Part shown: positions 7,113 through 13,133 of the stretch, one piece after another | Layout: each line of letters begins with the position of its first letter | How positions within the stretch are numbered: position 1 is the stretch's first letter | DNA from: Baffinella frigidus | Lineage: Eukaryota > Cryptophyceae > Cryptomonadales > Baffinellaceae | NCBI GenBank assembly: GCA_026770585.1 | Contig: MU646430.1 | Span: 623,899-637,879, forward strand | DNA length: 13,981 nucleotides | Direction: 5' to 3' | The notes under the pieces: generated by a model | Database searches by the model: none | Seen by the model: the letters and a program-made list of their open reading frames with translations, nothing else | What the model was told of the DNA's origin: nothing | Made by a program: the position numbers and the translations under genes

Positions 7113-7742
7113 CCATCATGCGAGGTAATCTTGTATGGCCATCAGCCAACGGGGGCTTAGTTTCAGTTAGGCCTCAGTATTCTCAAATCGAAGTCAACAT
7201 GGCCGTGTTGGTGTGAACAATTTCAATATGGGTCTTCCTCTCGACACCCACGACGAACAATCGTGTGGTGTGTATGACCTCCCTCTAGGTCCTGCTCCTG
7301 CAACGCATCCTCGAAAGGGAATTCAGTGCGGCCGTGTCTGCATCAGTATCAATAAATTACCCTCTCGCACCCACACCCACAGCCCACACAGCGGACTACG
7401 AAGGGATTCGTGAATAACCCGTAAGCGATAAAACATACGACCCTACGGTAGGCAACTCGTAGGGTCATAGGGGGGTTCCTGTTCCTACGGATAAGGTAAC
7501 GGAAATCCGGCATTTGCTGCCCGAAAATCCCTTCGCAGCCAGATGTGTGGAGAGAGAAAACTCGTTTTCATCTATTAGGTCCTTTTCGAATCACAACCAA
7601 GATAACCCTCACTTGCTTAAAAACTGATGGACCCACCCTTTCGAGAAGTCGAACTCCTGCGCCACCTGTCAAATTCTGACGATGAAGGGGTTACTCTAAA
7701 GTTGACGGTGCAGGGGAAACTCACTGCCCCGGTGGGGGTGCA
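7113..7742. other. Largely featureless stretch with one hairpin and one small frame
   Basis: No gene is recognised. A hairpin at 7436-7447 with 7458-7469 (CGACCCTACG type, 11 of 12 paired, 10-nt loop) recalls the ccctacggtaggg core of the family-2 elements. A 45-codon frame begins with ATG at 7627 (MDPPFREVELLRHL) and stops at 7762-7764 inside a family-1-like end. It could be an exon relic, but nothing identifies it. Confidence 0.4.
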
Positions 7743-7800
7743 TACAGGGGTGCCTCTCTCATAAGAAACGGTGCTGATAAGAAAGAGGCGTTTTCGAGGA
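7743..7800. mobile_element. Solo or deleted family-1 end
   Basis: tacaggggtgcctctctcat followed by aagaaa is a diverged family-1 left end, followed within 30 bp by ataagaaagaggcgttttcg. No matching right end is seen nearby; it may be a deletion derivative. Confidence 0.5.
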
Positions 7801-7890
7801 AAACACGTGCTTGGTTTTAAGAACGGCCACCCACCCGCTTTTGGTGAACGTTGTTAAAATTAAAACGTGCGCCCACCCGTTTCCCCTTCG

Positions 7891-7994
7891 TATCCCTTAA
7901 GTGACCAACGGGCGAATAATCGCCCTAACTCGCCCTAGGCTGGTCCTAGGGCCCTACGGTAGGGCGTATGGGCCTACTGGTCACCTAAGGGATA
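7891..7994. mobile_element. Family-2 miniature element (copy 2)
   Basis: The termini are TATCCCTTAAGTGACCA and TGGTCACCTAAGGGATA. A left-arm hairpin GGGCGA/TCGCCC with loop ataa stands where copy 1 has its own hairpin. The interior contains cctagggccctacggtaggg. It is about 104 bp. Confidence 0.8.
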
Positions 7995-8003
7995 GCGAAC
8001 CCG

Positions 8004-8036
8004 GCCAGCGCGATGCGTTCTCGCGCCGCTACAGAG
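8004..8036. repeat. 33-bp direct repeat preceding family-1 elements
   Basis: gccagcgcgatgcgttctcg followed by cgccgctacagag recurs at 8554-8586 with a single difference. Both copies stand just 5' of a family-1 element, so element and flank were probably duplicated together. Confidence 0.8.
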
Positions 8037-8151
8037 GTACCTCGCTCATAAGAAGCTGCCCTCCCCCTAGGGACCACCGTAGGGCCCTAGGCATAGCCCT
8101 ACTGTAGGGTCCTAGGGGGAGGCCGTTTTTTATCAGCGAGGTACCCCTGTA
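8030..8151. mobile_element. Family-1 miniature element (copy 2)
   Basis: The left end reads tacagaggtacctcgctcat and the right end atcagcgaggtacccctgta, around an interior with ggaccaccgtagggccctag and actgtagggtcctaggggg. Length is 122 bp. Confidence 0.85.
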
Positions 8152-8261
8152 CAGAAGATGTTATGCGATGTGAAATTAAAACGTGCACCCACCTGTTTCC
8201 CCTTCGTTACTTAAATTTAAGAACGTACACCCACCCATTTTCAGAATCCCCGCTTCTTATG

Positions 8262-8279
8262 AGCGAGGCAGCCCTGTAA
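8262..8279. mobile_element. Solo family-1 right end
   Basis: cttatgagcgaggcagccct resembles the family-1 right terminus. No left end lies within range, so this is a fragment. Confidence 0.5.
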
Positions 8280-8307
8280 GTTGCGCCGCTCGGGTCTAGG
8301 CGACAGC

Positions 8308-8412
8308 TATCCCTTAACTGCCCAGCAGGCTCATACGCCCTACCGTAGGGCCCTAGGACCTGCCTAGGACCTCTTGGTGGTCAAATTTGACCGCCTGGCC
8401 ACTTAAGGGATA
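8308..8412. mobile_element. Family-2 miniature element (copy 3, inverted)
   Basis: TATCCCTTAA at the left pairs with TTAAGGGATA at the right. The interior tcatacgccctaccgtaggg is the reverse complement of that in copies 1 and 2. The internal hairpin GGTCAAATTTGACC (8379-8392) is on the right, as the inverted orientation predicts. Confidence 0.8.
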
Positions 8413-8591
8413 GCGACGCCTGTGGGTATCTAGGCTCTAAGGGCACTTAAGTACGCAAGGTTATGAGGACGCCCAAGTAGATTCATCGAGTAAACCTAAC
8501 GCAGACTGGAGACTCCTCGTCTCACGTGGGGCCTGTAGCGTTCACAACGCCGTGCCAGCGCGATGCGTTCTCGCCCCGCTACAGAGGATGC

Positions 8592-8712
8592 TACAGGGGT
8601 ACCTCGCTCATAAGAAACCGACCCCCCCTAGGACCCTACAGTAGGCCTATGCCTAGGGCCCTACGATGGTCCTAGGGGATGGACGTTTTCTTATGAGCGA
8701 GGTACCCCTGTA
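8592..8712. mobile_element. Family-1 miniature element (copy 3, intact ends)
   Basis: The terminal repeats (8592-8617 and 8687-8712) are 26 bp and perfectly complementary; they begin TACAGGGGTACCTCGCTCAT. This is the best-preserved copy and probably the youngest. Both ends carry TA, compatible with TA target duplication. Confidence 0.9.
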
Positions 8713-8801
8713 TGCGATGTCCGGCGTGCTGGTATGTGGCATGTGCGAGCTTGCAGACAGAGAGGTGGGGACGCAGGAAAACGCACACGGCTTCGCCCAA
8801 C

Positions 8802-8923
8802 TACAGGGGTACCTCGCTCATAAGGAGCCGCCCCCCCCACTAGGACCACCGCAGGGCTGTAAGCATAGGCCTGCTGTAGAGTCATAGGGGGGTGCGCCTC
8901 CTTATGAGCGAGGTAACTCAGTA
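8802..8923. mobile_element. Family-1 miniature element (copy 4)
   Basis: The left end is intact. The right end is changed in its last bases to gcgaggtaactcagta. The same ggcaactcagta string recurs at about 9137-9149, beside duplicated 3' sequence of the small TIM gene, hinting that the altered end came from local rearrangement. Confidence 0.85.
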
Positions 8924-8931
8924 TCGAATCT

Positions 8932-9010
8932 GTCAACTTTGGAGCGGGAAAGAGTCCGGGCTCACCAAAGTGGTGCGCCTAAATAGACTGAGACAGAGCG
9001 AGGAAATACC
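8932..9010. repeat. Dispersed repeat also present in the hydrolase gene's first intron
   Basis: gtcaactttggagcg, then gctcaccaaa, then cccaaatag-like and gacagag blocks match 11536-11608, 11690-11760 and 11790-11850, with a fragment near 10698. The unit is about 70 bp and non-coding. It directly adjoins duplicated 3' sequence of the TIM gene here and exon-2 copies of the hydrolase gene there. Confidence 0.75.
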
Positions 9011-9112
9011 GCGTCGTCGCCAGAACCACAACAATCAGCTCACGCTTTTCATTCCCGAAACCCCGCGGTGCCGAGACACTCATGTCGCCCCGGAATGGGT
9101 TAGGCCCGCGGG
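9010..9112 (-). pseudogene. Duplicated 3' end of the small TIM gene
   Basis: This matches 9281-9394 (cgcgtcgtc, ccagaa, caatcagctca, ccgaaaccccgcgg, gagacactcatgtcgcccc, gggttaggcccgcgg), apart from a deletion in the middle of the coding part. On the minus strand it holds the last few codons, the stop and the 3' flank of the gene at 9351-10128, but no CX3C motif. It is a fragment copy, not a gene. Confidence 0.75.
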
Positions 9113-9147
9113 ATAGAGTCCAAGGGGGGGGAGCGAGGCAACTCAGT

Positions 9148-9274
9148 ATCAGCTCATGCTCTTCATTTGAGCCAACCCCCCGCAAGACTCATATCGCCCC
9201 AGCCTGGGGTCCATCAACGGGTGATGGAGGAGTGCAGCAACGGGTGATGGAGGAGTTCGTGAAGGAGAGCGAGG
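9148..9274. pseudogene. Second 3'-end fragment plus inverted copy of the TIM last exon
   Basis: 9148-9213 is a diverged direct copy of the 3' flank. It is followed by 9232-9274, which is the exact reverse complement of 43 bp of the last exon (9407-9449), so the exon's sense here lies on the plus strand. caacgggtgatggaggag is also tandemly doubled (9215-9232 and 9238-9255). This is fragmentary local rearrangement with no complete frame. Confidence 0.8.
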
Positions 9275-9350
9275 CACTACCGCGTCGTCCCCAGAATCAC
9301 AAGAATCAGCTCATGCTTTTCATTTCCGAAACCCCGCGGTACCGAGACAC

Positions 9351-10128
9351 TCATGTCGCCCCAGCCTGGGGTCCAGCCTGGGTTAGGCCCGCGGCTGCTG
9401 CCTGCACCTCGCTCTCCTTCACGAACTCCTCCATCACCCGTTGCTGCACCTGGTTGGTGGTGCCTGTGGTCTCAGCGCTCTGCCGCATCCTGCTTGGGGT
9501 CCCGCGCTCTCCGGGAGAGCGCGGGTTCGGCAGGAGGGGGCAGCAGGGCAGGAATAGTATTGTGTGCAGGGAGATTTGCAGCAGGGGACGTGGCGCGTTG
9601 CGTGTTCTCTGGTGGGTGTTGGACGTCGGGGACGATACCCTGACAAACTTGGTGGCGCAATTGACGAGGCACTTCTCCTCGTCGATGCACAGCTCGTCTT
9701 CGTGCGCCGTCCCATTCCGCACGCTCTCCCCAATGCACTTTTCGTAGCACTGGCGGTTCATGCGCCCAAAGATGTCGCCCATCGCCTCGACTTCGCCCGA
9801 CAGCACCATGATCTGTCACTCACAGCATCCGTCAAAAGATCTCAATCGCACACGCACCTACGGATCCCCTCCGTCTTGCCCAGCTACCGCACAGCCAATG
9901 ACACTCGAACCAAAAACTCCAGCACGGCTCCAGCGCGGCGCAGCATCCTCTGTAGCGGGGCGGGAACGATCGCTTTGCACGGGATTCCTTGGCTGGCGCC
10001 CAGACCCCTGCGGCGCAATGCACACCCGGTGAAGTTCAGAAGCTGGGGCGGACCTGCCGGCGCTCGTCGAGTTGGCGCTGGTTCATGGTCCCCGCCTTGA
10101 AGGGGTTCAGCCCGCTTAGCCACCCCAT
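9351..10128 (-). CDS. Small TIM (Tim8/9/10/13-like) intermembrane-space chaperone, three exons
   Basis: Exons on the minus strand are 10054-10128, 9639-9812 and 9351-9479, giving about 125 residues. Small TIM proteins form hexamers in the mitochondrial intermembrane space that escort hydrophobic precursors. The protein starts MGWLSGLNPFKAGTMNQRQ. It then has MGDIFGRMNRQCYEKC (first CX3C, Cys 47 and 51) and EEKCLVNCATKF (second CX3C, Cys 73 and 77), the twin CX3C signature in a short helical protein. The second exon's C-terminal KF matches family habit. The 21-residue spacer between the pairs is longer than the usual 11-18, and there is an extra Cys 67. Both junctions are phase 0: CAG|gtccgc to acag|ATCATG (weak donor) and AGG|gtatcg to ggcag|AGCGCT. 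Translation could instead start at the ATG at 9809. It is divergent from the hydrolase gene. Confidence 0.72.
9501..9525. repeat. Near-perfect palindrome inside a TIM-gene intron
   Basis: The 12-bp arms CCCGCGCTCTCC and GGAGAGCGCGGG are separated by one base. The palindrome lies about 20 nt from the acceptor of the 159-nt intron 9480-9638, so in the transcript it would form a strong hairpin just before the 3' splice site. Confidence 0.85.
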
Positions 10129-10514
10129 GGCTCTCTCTTCCTCTCTCGCCCGCCCCCCTCTTGCCTGCTTCCAAAGTTGAATCACCTCAAAAGTTGACAA
10201 AAAATCGGAGTTCCCAAGATAATCGGAATGTCATCGGAGTTCCCCTGAATGAAAGTTGCAGGTCGTTCCCAGGGGGACGTCTGCGAAGGATCGAGCTCCT
10301 TACCCGGGTAGCAACCGGTTCAGGCCTTGCGGCATCCACCGCGGCCCGCCCATCTGCCGTCCTTGTCCGACGCGTGGTTTAGTGCGGTGGGGAAGGGGAG
10401 GGGGGAAACGGGACAGAGTGGAGGAAACGTATAGGTTGACCTGGTACCCCTGGGCGGAGGAATTCGCTTGAGGTGAGCGGCCGAGGGTGAAGAGACGAGG
10501 GCAGGGGGGCAGGG
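10129..10514. promoter_or_regulatory. Divergent intergenic region, probable bidirectional promoter
   Basis: About 390 bp separate the starts of the TIM gene (minus) and the hydrolase gene (plus). No TATA box is evident. atcggagttccc occurs twice (10204-10215 and 10233-10244). A CT-rich stretch lies just upstream of the TIM start (10131-10160), and a G-rich stretch (about 10385-10410 and 10498-10514) upstream of the hydrolase start. Assignment as a promoter rests on position only. Confidence 0.4.
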
Positions 10515-10609
10515 ATGGTGGACGTGATGGCAGACTTGGTGTGCCGCCCGCCGAGGCGGATCTACGAGATGGAGGAGCTCGGCCCTTCACAGTTCCTGCT
10601 CGACAACCA
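10515..10609 (+). CDS. Alpha/beta hydrolase (HGNSG family), exon 1
   Basis: The exon reads MVDVMADLVCRPPRRIYEME and then LGPSQFLLDN. This matches the N-terminus of a eukaryotic serine-hydrolase-like family (plant and protist members start with ...RPPR...Y...F.L, followed by R.D.ELTN and HGNSG). Their substrate is generally unknown; the fold is that of S33-type hydrolases. The start is the first ATG of the frame, and no signal peptide is evident. It ends in phase 2 at a good donor (CCA|GTGAGT). The next base of the true exon 2 completes a Gln codon, so the join gives DNQ-FCVREDFELTN. Intron 1 is about 1.27 kb and holds repeats and partial copies of exon 2. Confidence 0.75.
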
Positions 10610-10664
10610 GTGAGTGCCCCCCCCCTGCACCTGCCCTCCCAGTTGAAGCTTTTTCAACGCTTCG

Positions 10665-10937
10665 TTACCTGGGATATCTGGCTCGTCTCAGTCTATCGGG
10701 CTCACCAAATTGTTGAGCCCGGGCTTTTTGCCGCTCCTTGACGAATTTGTACCGCACACCCAGCATGTCAACTTGAGAATAGTCGCTCAACCCGACTGTG
10801 GCAGAGCTAGACTCCTTGGCATTACGTACCGCCAAGTTCGAACATTTCCTCAAACCGTGAGGGTTGGTGGCTTTAGGGCTCAAGTGTTCCAGGGCTTGCA
10901 CACACGTTTCTAGAAGCGTATCCACCTTCGGGGTCAA
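10665..10937 (-). CDS. Unrecognised open frame antisense in hydrolase intron 1
   Basis: A 90-codon frame reads VDTLLETCVQALEHLSPKA, then VDMLGVRYKFVKERQKARAQ. It has no ATG (it opens with TTG after a stop) and its C-terminal end runs into the dispersed ctcaccaaat repeat. The amino-acid composition is ordinary and less biased than in the surrounding chance frames, so it could be a relic exon of a mobile element. I recognise no family. Confidence 0.2.
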   Translation of the reverse strand: MTPKVDTLLETCVQALEHLSPKATNPHGLRKCSNLAVRNAKESSSATVGLSDYSQVDMLGVRYKFVKERQKARAQQFGEPDRLRRARYPR

Positions 10938-11079
10938 TCAAAAGTCAACGCACTGCAAGTTCCTTGGATTCTGGGGAAGTTGACGTTTTGATTCCTTGGA
11001 AAGTTCCCCAGCGCGCCGCGGGAGCAGTTGACTTCATACAAAAATCTAACGCCAACGAGGTACTTAGAGCCTACGAATT

Positions 11080-11165
11080 GCCTACGGTAGGAGCCCCCCT
11101 CCTACGACTTTTAAAGACCTTTTTGGTTTAAACGTCGTAGGAGGAGGGGGAGTTCCTGCCATAGG
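11080..11165. mobile_element. 86-bp fold-back element
   Basis: Arms of about 40 bp (gcctacggtaggag...cctacgac...gacc and their near complement to 11165) flank a T-rich loop at 11120-11124. The inner stem CCTCCTACGAC/GTCGTAGGAGG is perfect. It lies in hydrolase intron 1 and has no coding capacity. Confidence 0.75.
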
Positions 11166-11205
11166 CTAAGGGGTCCGCTGGCGTCAGCTTGTGGCAGTTG
11201 ACTTG

Positions 11206-11376
11206 CCACTAGCCCTCCGAGGTTGCTCAAATAGTGGTCTGGAATATTTTCTATTCACCTTGCAGAGACCCCAGATCTGGGGTCTCTGCGACTTAAGTTG
11301 GCACATTTTGTACCAAAAATCAACTTTTGCAAAATAGTTCCACAGCACGATTTGAGCAACCTCGGAGGGCTGGTGG
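11206..11376. mobile_element. Miniature element with 27-bp terminal repeats and a central palindrome
   Basis: Terminal repeats at 11206-11232 and 11350-11376 (ccacYagccctccgaggttg...) differ at one position. The centre carries a 28-bp perfect palindrome (11262-11289, centre CCAGA|TCTGG). Further inside, aagttg and caactt pair. It is a single-copy element in this window and non-coding. Confidence 0.85.
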
Positions 11377-11419
11377 TGTGGTAGACCCCTGATGTCTATT
11401 TTTGGCACCCTGGGCGCAG

Positions 11420-11460
11420 GTTCTGTGTGCGGGAGGATTTCGAGCTCACGAACCGTGGCA
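11420..11460 (+). pseudogene. Partial copy of hydrolase exon 2 (copy a)
   Basis: gcag|g ttctgtgtgcgggaggattt reads FCVREDFELTN with an intact AG acceptor in the correct phase, and then diverges (RGTIAS...) to a stop within about 20 codons. If spliced to exon 1 it would give a truncated product. Confidence 0.8.
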
Positions 11461-11615
11461 CGATCGCTAGCTCTGCCTCACTCGGGTTGACAGACTGTTC
11501 TTTAAGTTGACATGCTAGCTTTCTAGTACCAATCCGTCAACTTTGGAGCGGAAATGAGCCCGAGCTCACCAAATCGCCTCGCCCAAATAGCCAGTGACAG
11601 AGGTAATAATACTCT

Positions 11616-11650
11616 GGGCGCATGTTCTGCGTGCGGGAGAATGTCGATTT
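11616..11650 (+). pseudogene. Partial copy of hydrolase exon 2 (copy b)
   Basis: ttctgcgtgcgggagaatgt corresponds to FCVRE. The acceptor AG is mutated to AT (gcatg), and the reading diverges after five codons. It is not usable as an exon at the normal site. Confidence 0.75.
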
Positions 11651-11770
11651 CGAGAGACACCCTCCAGCTCTGCCTCACTTGGGTTCACCGACTTCTCCGC
11701 TCCGAAGCGTCCGGACTCACTAAACCGCCTCGCCCAAAAAGACAGTGACAGAGGTAATACCCTGTGATCG

Positions 11771-11800
11771 ATCGCAGGTTCTGCATGCGAGAGCCCGGGC
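11771..11800 (+). pseudogene. Partial copy of hydrolase exon 2 (copy c)
   Basis: atcgcag|gttctgcatgcgag keeps the AG acceptor and the first codons (FCMRE) and then passes straight into the dispersed repeat. It is 101 bp before the real exon, from the same tandem series. Confidence 0.75.
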
Positions 11801-11878
11801 TCACCAAATCGCCTCACCCAAATAGCCTAGCCTGTGACAGAGGGGATACCCTGTGACAGAGCCAGATATGGATCGCAG

Positions 11879-12025
11879 GTTCTGCGTGCGGGAGGACTTC
11901 GAGCTCACGAACAGCGACAAGCGCGAGATCGCGTGCTCTTTCTACTTCGCTGCCGACCGCAAGACGGGGCAGGCCGTGGCATGCTCGCCGTGCGTCGTGT
12001 ACCTCCACGGGAACTCGGGCTGCAG
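11879..12025 (+). CDS. Alpha/beta hydrolase, exon 2 (complete copy)
   Basis: The exon reads FCVREDFELTNSDKREIACS, then CVVYLHGNSGC. HGNSG is the oxyanion-hole strand-turn of this hydrolase family, and REDFELTN precedes it at the distance seen in plant and protist homologues. The acceptor is gatcgcag|G, entered in phase 2 to match exon 1. The exit is TGCAG|gtgagg, again phase 2, so the next exon supplies the G of an Arg codon. Among four exon-2 starts in the region, only this one continues into the HGNSG part. The catalytic Ser (GxSxG) would lie further 3' and is not in the window. Confidence 0.8.
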
Positions 12026-12109
12026 GTGAGGAGCCACACACCAGGCTAGAGCGCTGTGCAGAGAAGTTGACCACCAGAAAATGGGGATTTGGGGAAATTG
12101 GAGCCGGCT

Positions 12110-12175
12110 CGCTCGCCGTGCGTTGTCTATCTCTACGGGAACGCTAGCTGCAGGTGCGGAGCCACACACCGGCCT
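12110..12175 (+). pseudogene. Copy of the 3' part of hydrolase exon 2 with donor (copy 2)
   Basis: tcgccgtgcgttgtctatct reads SPCVVYLYGNASC, so the oxyanion-hole His is changed to Tyr. It keeps a donor-like CAG|gtgcgg and the following intron start (agccacacacc), matching 12014-12044. It is a junction-spanning duplication, about 132 bp after the original. Confidence 0.8.
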
Positions 12176-12214
12176 GCAAAGGGCAACTAAGAGATTTGGT
12201 GAGCAGCCACACAG

Positions 12215-12258
12215 CGGGCTACACGGGGATTTGTATTCGGGCTACACAGGGATTTGTA
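12215..12258. repeat. Two 23-bp tandem units
   Basis: cgggctacacRgggatttgta occurs at 12215-12235 and 12238-12258. The units lie between the second and third copies of the exon-2 end. Confidence 0.85.
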
Positions 12259-12260
12259 AG

Positions 12261-12305
12261 GTCGCCGTGCGTACCTCCACGGGAACTCTGGCTCCAGGTG
12301 CGGAG
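12261..12305 (+). pseudogene. Copy of the 3' part of hydrolase exon 2 with donor (copy 3)
   Basis: gtcgccgtgcgtacctccac followed by gggaactctggctccag|gtgcgg keeps the donor but has lost six bases (gtcgtg) of the strand before the HGNSG motif. Confidence 0.75.
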
Positions 12306-12329
12306 GGGGGGTCAGCCGATTGTTGATGA

Positions 12330-12645
12330 TTATTGGAGCGTTGGATACGCCTGGATCATTGTTGGACACGCCGGTATGAGTGTTGGACACGCCGTGATGT
12401 CATCCGGGAACATGTTTATTTTAAAAGAGAATGGCCTGTCAAAACTGGATTCTGGCCCTAGTTCAATTTAGTTAGGGACCTAATTAACCTTCGTCCAACT
12501 CCTATAAACAAATAGGGATCCATTTTCTTTTGAATCAAACATGTCCCCGGATTAGATGAGTGCTGGCCACGCCTGGATGGGTGTCGGACACACTTGGATC
12601 AGTGACAGAAACACTTGAATGAGTGCCCAACACGTTTGGATGACA
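12330..12645. repeat. Minisatellite of about 21-bp units, interrupted by a miniature element
   Basis: Units like gttggacacgcctggatgag recur at 12338-12395 and resume at 12555-12640 with more decay. The interruption coincides exactly with the inverted-repeat element at 12404-12550. The right block runs directly into the exon-3 copy at 12647. Confidence 0.8.
12404..12550. mobile_element. 147-bp miniature inverted-repeat element in the minisatellite
   Basis: Terminal repeats of 31 bp (12404-12434 and 12520-12550), starting ccgggaacatgttt, match at 26 of 31 positions. AT flanks both ends. The interior is AT-rich and non-coding. Its insertion between minisatellite units shows that it arrived after the array formed. 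Confidence 0.85.
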
Positions 12646-12646
12646 G

Positions 12647-12725
12647 GCTGGAGGGCGACGAGTTGGCCGACTCATTGCTGAAACGCGGCATCTCCTTCTT
12701 CTCCGTCGAACCACCTCCCCAGTGA
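12647..12725 (+). pseudogene. Copy of hydrolase exon 3 (copy a), truncated
   Basis: gacag|G then ctggagggcgacgagttggc reads LEGDELADSLLKRGISFFSV, after which similarity stops and the frame ends EPPPQ and a stop. The acceptor and phase are right, so it could be used as an alternative exon giving a premature end. The last part of the exon (DFCGCGLS) is missing. Confidence 0.75.
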
Positions 12726-12820
12726 CGCATTCTTATCCGTCGCCACTGCGGATTCCAGAGACTCTGGCCACCAAACACGAACCCCAAACATCGGCATCGC
12801 ACCCCCCACCTGCATTCACG

Positions 12821-12897
12821 CAGTCTCCCTGGTTGGTGTCTGGAGGTTCAGGGTTTAACCTTTAACTCTGATGCCAGGCTGGAAGGCAACGAGTTGG
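12821..12897 (+). pseudogene. Copy of hydrolase exon 3 start with upstream intron (copy b)
   Basis: This matches 12990-13066 at a distance of 169 bp: cagtctccctggttggtgtc, ggttcagggtttaacc, then gccag|G ctggaaggcaacgagttgg (LEGNEL). Similarity stops after about seven codons. The duplication includes the intron end, so an acceptor is retained. Confidence 0.8.
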
Positions 12898-13046
12898 ATT
12901 GCACATCGTGAATGTGTTGAGAAAAACAATCTCGACGGTTGCATTGGACCGTGCGACATTTATCGATGACGGCGGGACACGCTCGGACACAGTCTCCCTG
13001 GTTGGTGTCTGGAGGTTCAGGGTTTCACCTTTAACTCTGATGGCAG

Positions 13047-13133
13047 GCTGGAGGGCGACGAGCTGGCAGACTCCTTCCTGAAACGCGGGGTCTCCTTCTT
13101 CTCTATGGACTTCTGCGGATGCGGCCTGTCCAG
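13047..13133 (+). CDS. Alpha/beta hydrolase, exon 3 (most complete copy)
   Basis: The exon reads LEGDELADSFLKRGVSFFSM, then DFCGCGLS. This follows HGNSGCR of exon 2 in frame, as the family's ...LPRGISVFxxDFxGxGLSxG... strand. Acceptor ggcag|G and exit TCCAG|gtt are both phase 2. The immediate donor gttacg is poor. The same CCTGTCCAGGT recurs 84 bp later followed by a good donor (gtgagt), with an insert between. No downstream exon (the ...DGEYVSLG... part) or GxSxG nucleophile is found before the telomere-like array at 13640. The gene is therefore truncated here or continues beyond the window. Confidence 0.7.

Larger units (their letters stand above)
7813..8245. repeat. Dispersed units of a cacccaccc-containing repeat
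   Basis: Four related units (near 7813, 7856, 8172 and 8214) share ttaaAACGTgCaCCCACCC. The pair 7856-7890 and 8172-8206 matches over about 35 bp. The family-2 element at 7891 begins exactly where the similarity ends, so the 8172 copy marks where the element's flank stops. Confidence 0.7.
11536..11850. repeat. Tandem units of dispersed repeat plus exon-2 start
   Basis: Three units (11536-11608, 11690-11760 and 11790-11850) share ctcaccaaatcgcctc, cccaaa(t)ag and gtgacagaggtaatac-type blocks. Each is followed by a copy of the intron end and start of exon 2 (11616, 11771, 11872). Distances between successive exon starts shrink: about 204, 154 and 101 bp. Confidence 0.8.

Noticed and set aside
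7627-7764. 45-codon frame MDPPFREVELLRHL
   Set aside because: It is protein-like in feel but short, with no homologous motif, and ends inside an element terminus. It is kept only as a note in the 7113-7742 entry.
7813-8245. CRISPR-like array
   Set aside because: The repeats are few, irregularly spaced and diverged, with no uniform spacers, and the context is eukaryotic.
8666-8936. Frames reading LMSEVPLY and YLAHKE
   Set aside because: These are translations of family-1 element termini on either strand and are not genes.
9082-9747. 221-codon plus-strand frame
   Set aside because: It is antisense to the small TIM exons and passes through the inverted exon copy. The twin CX3C motif and in-phase introns support the minus strand instead.
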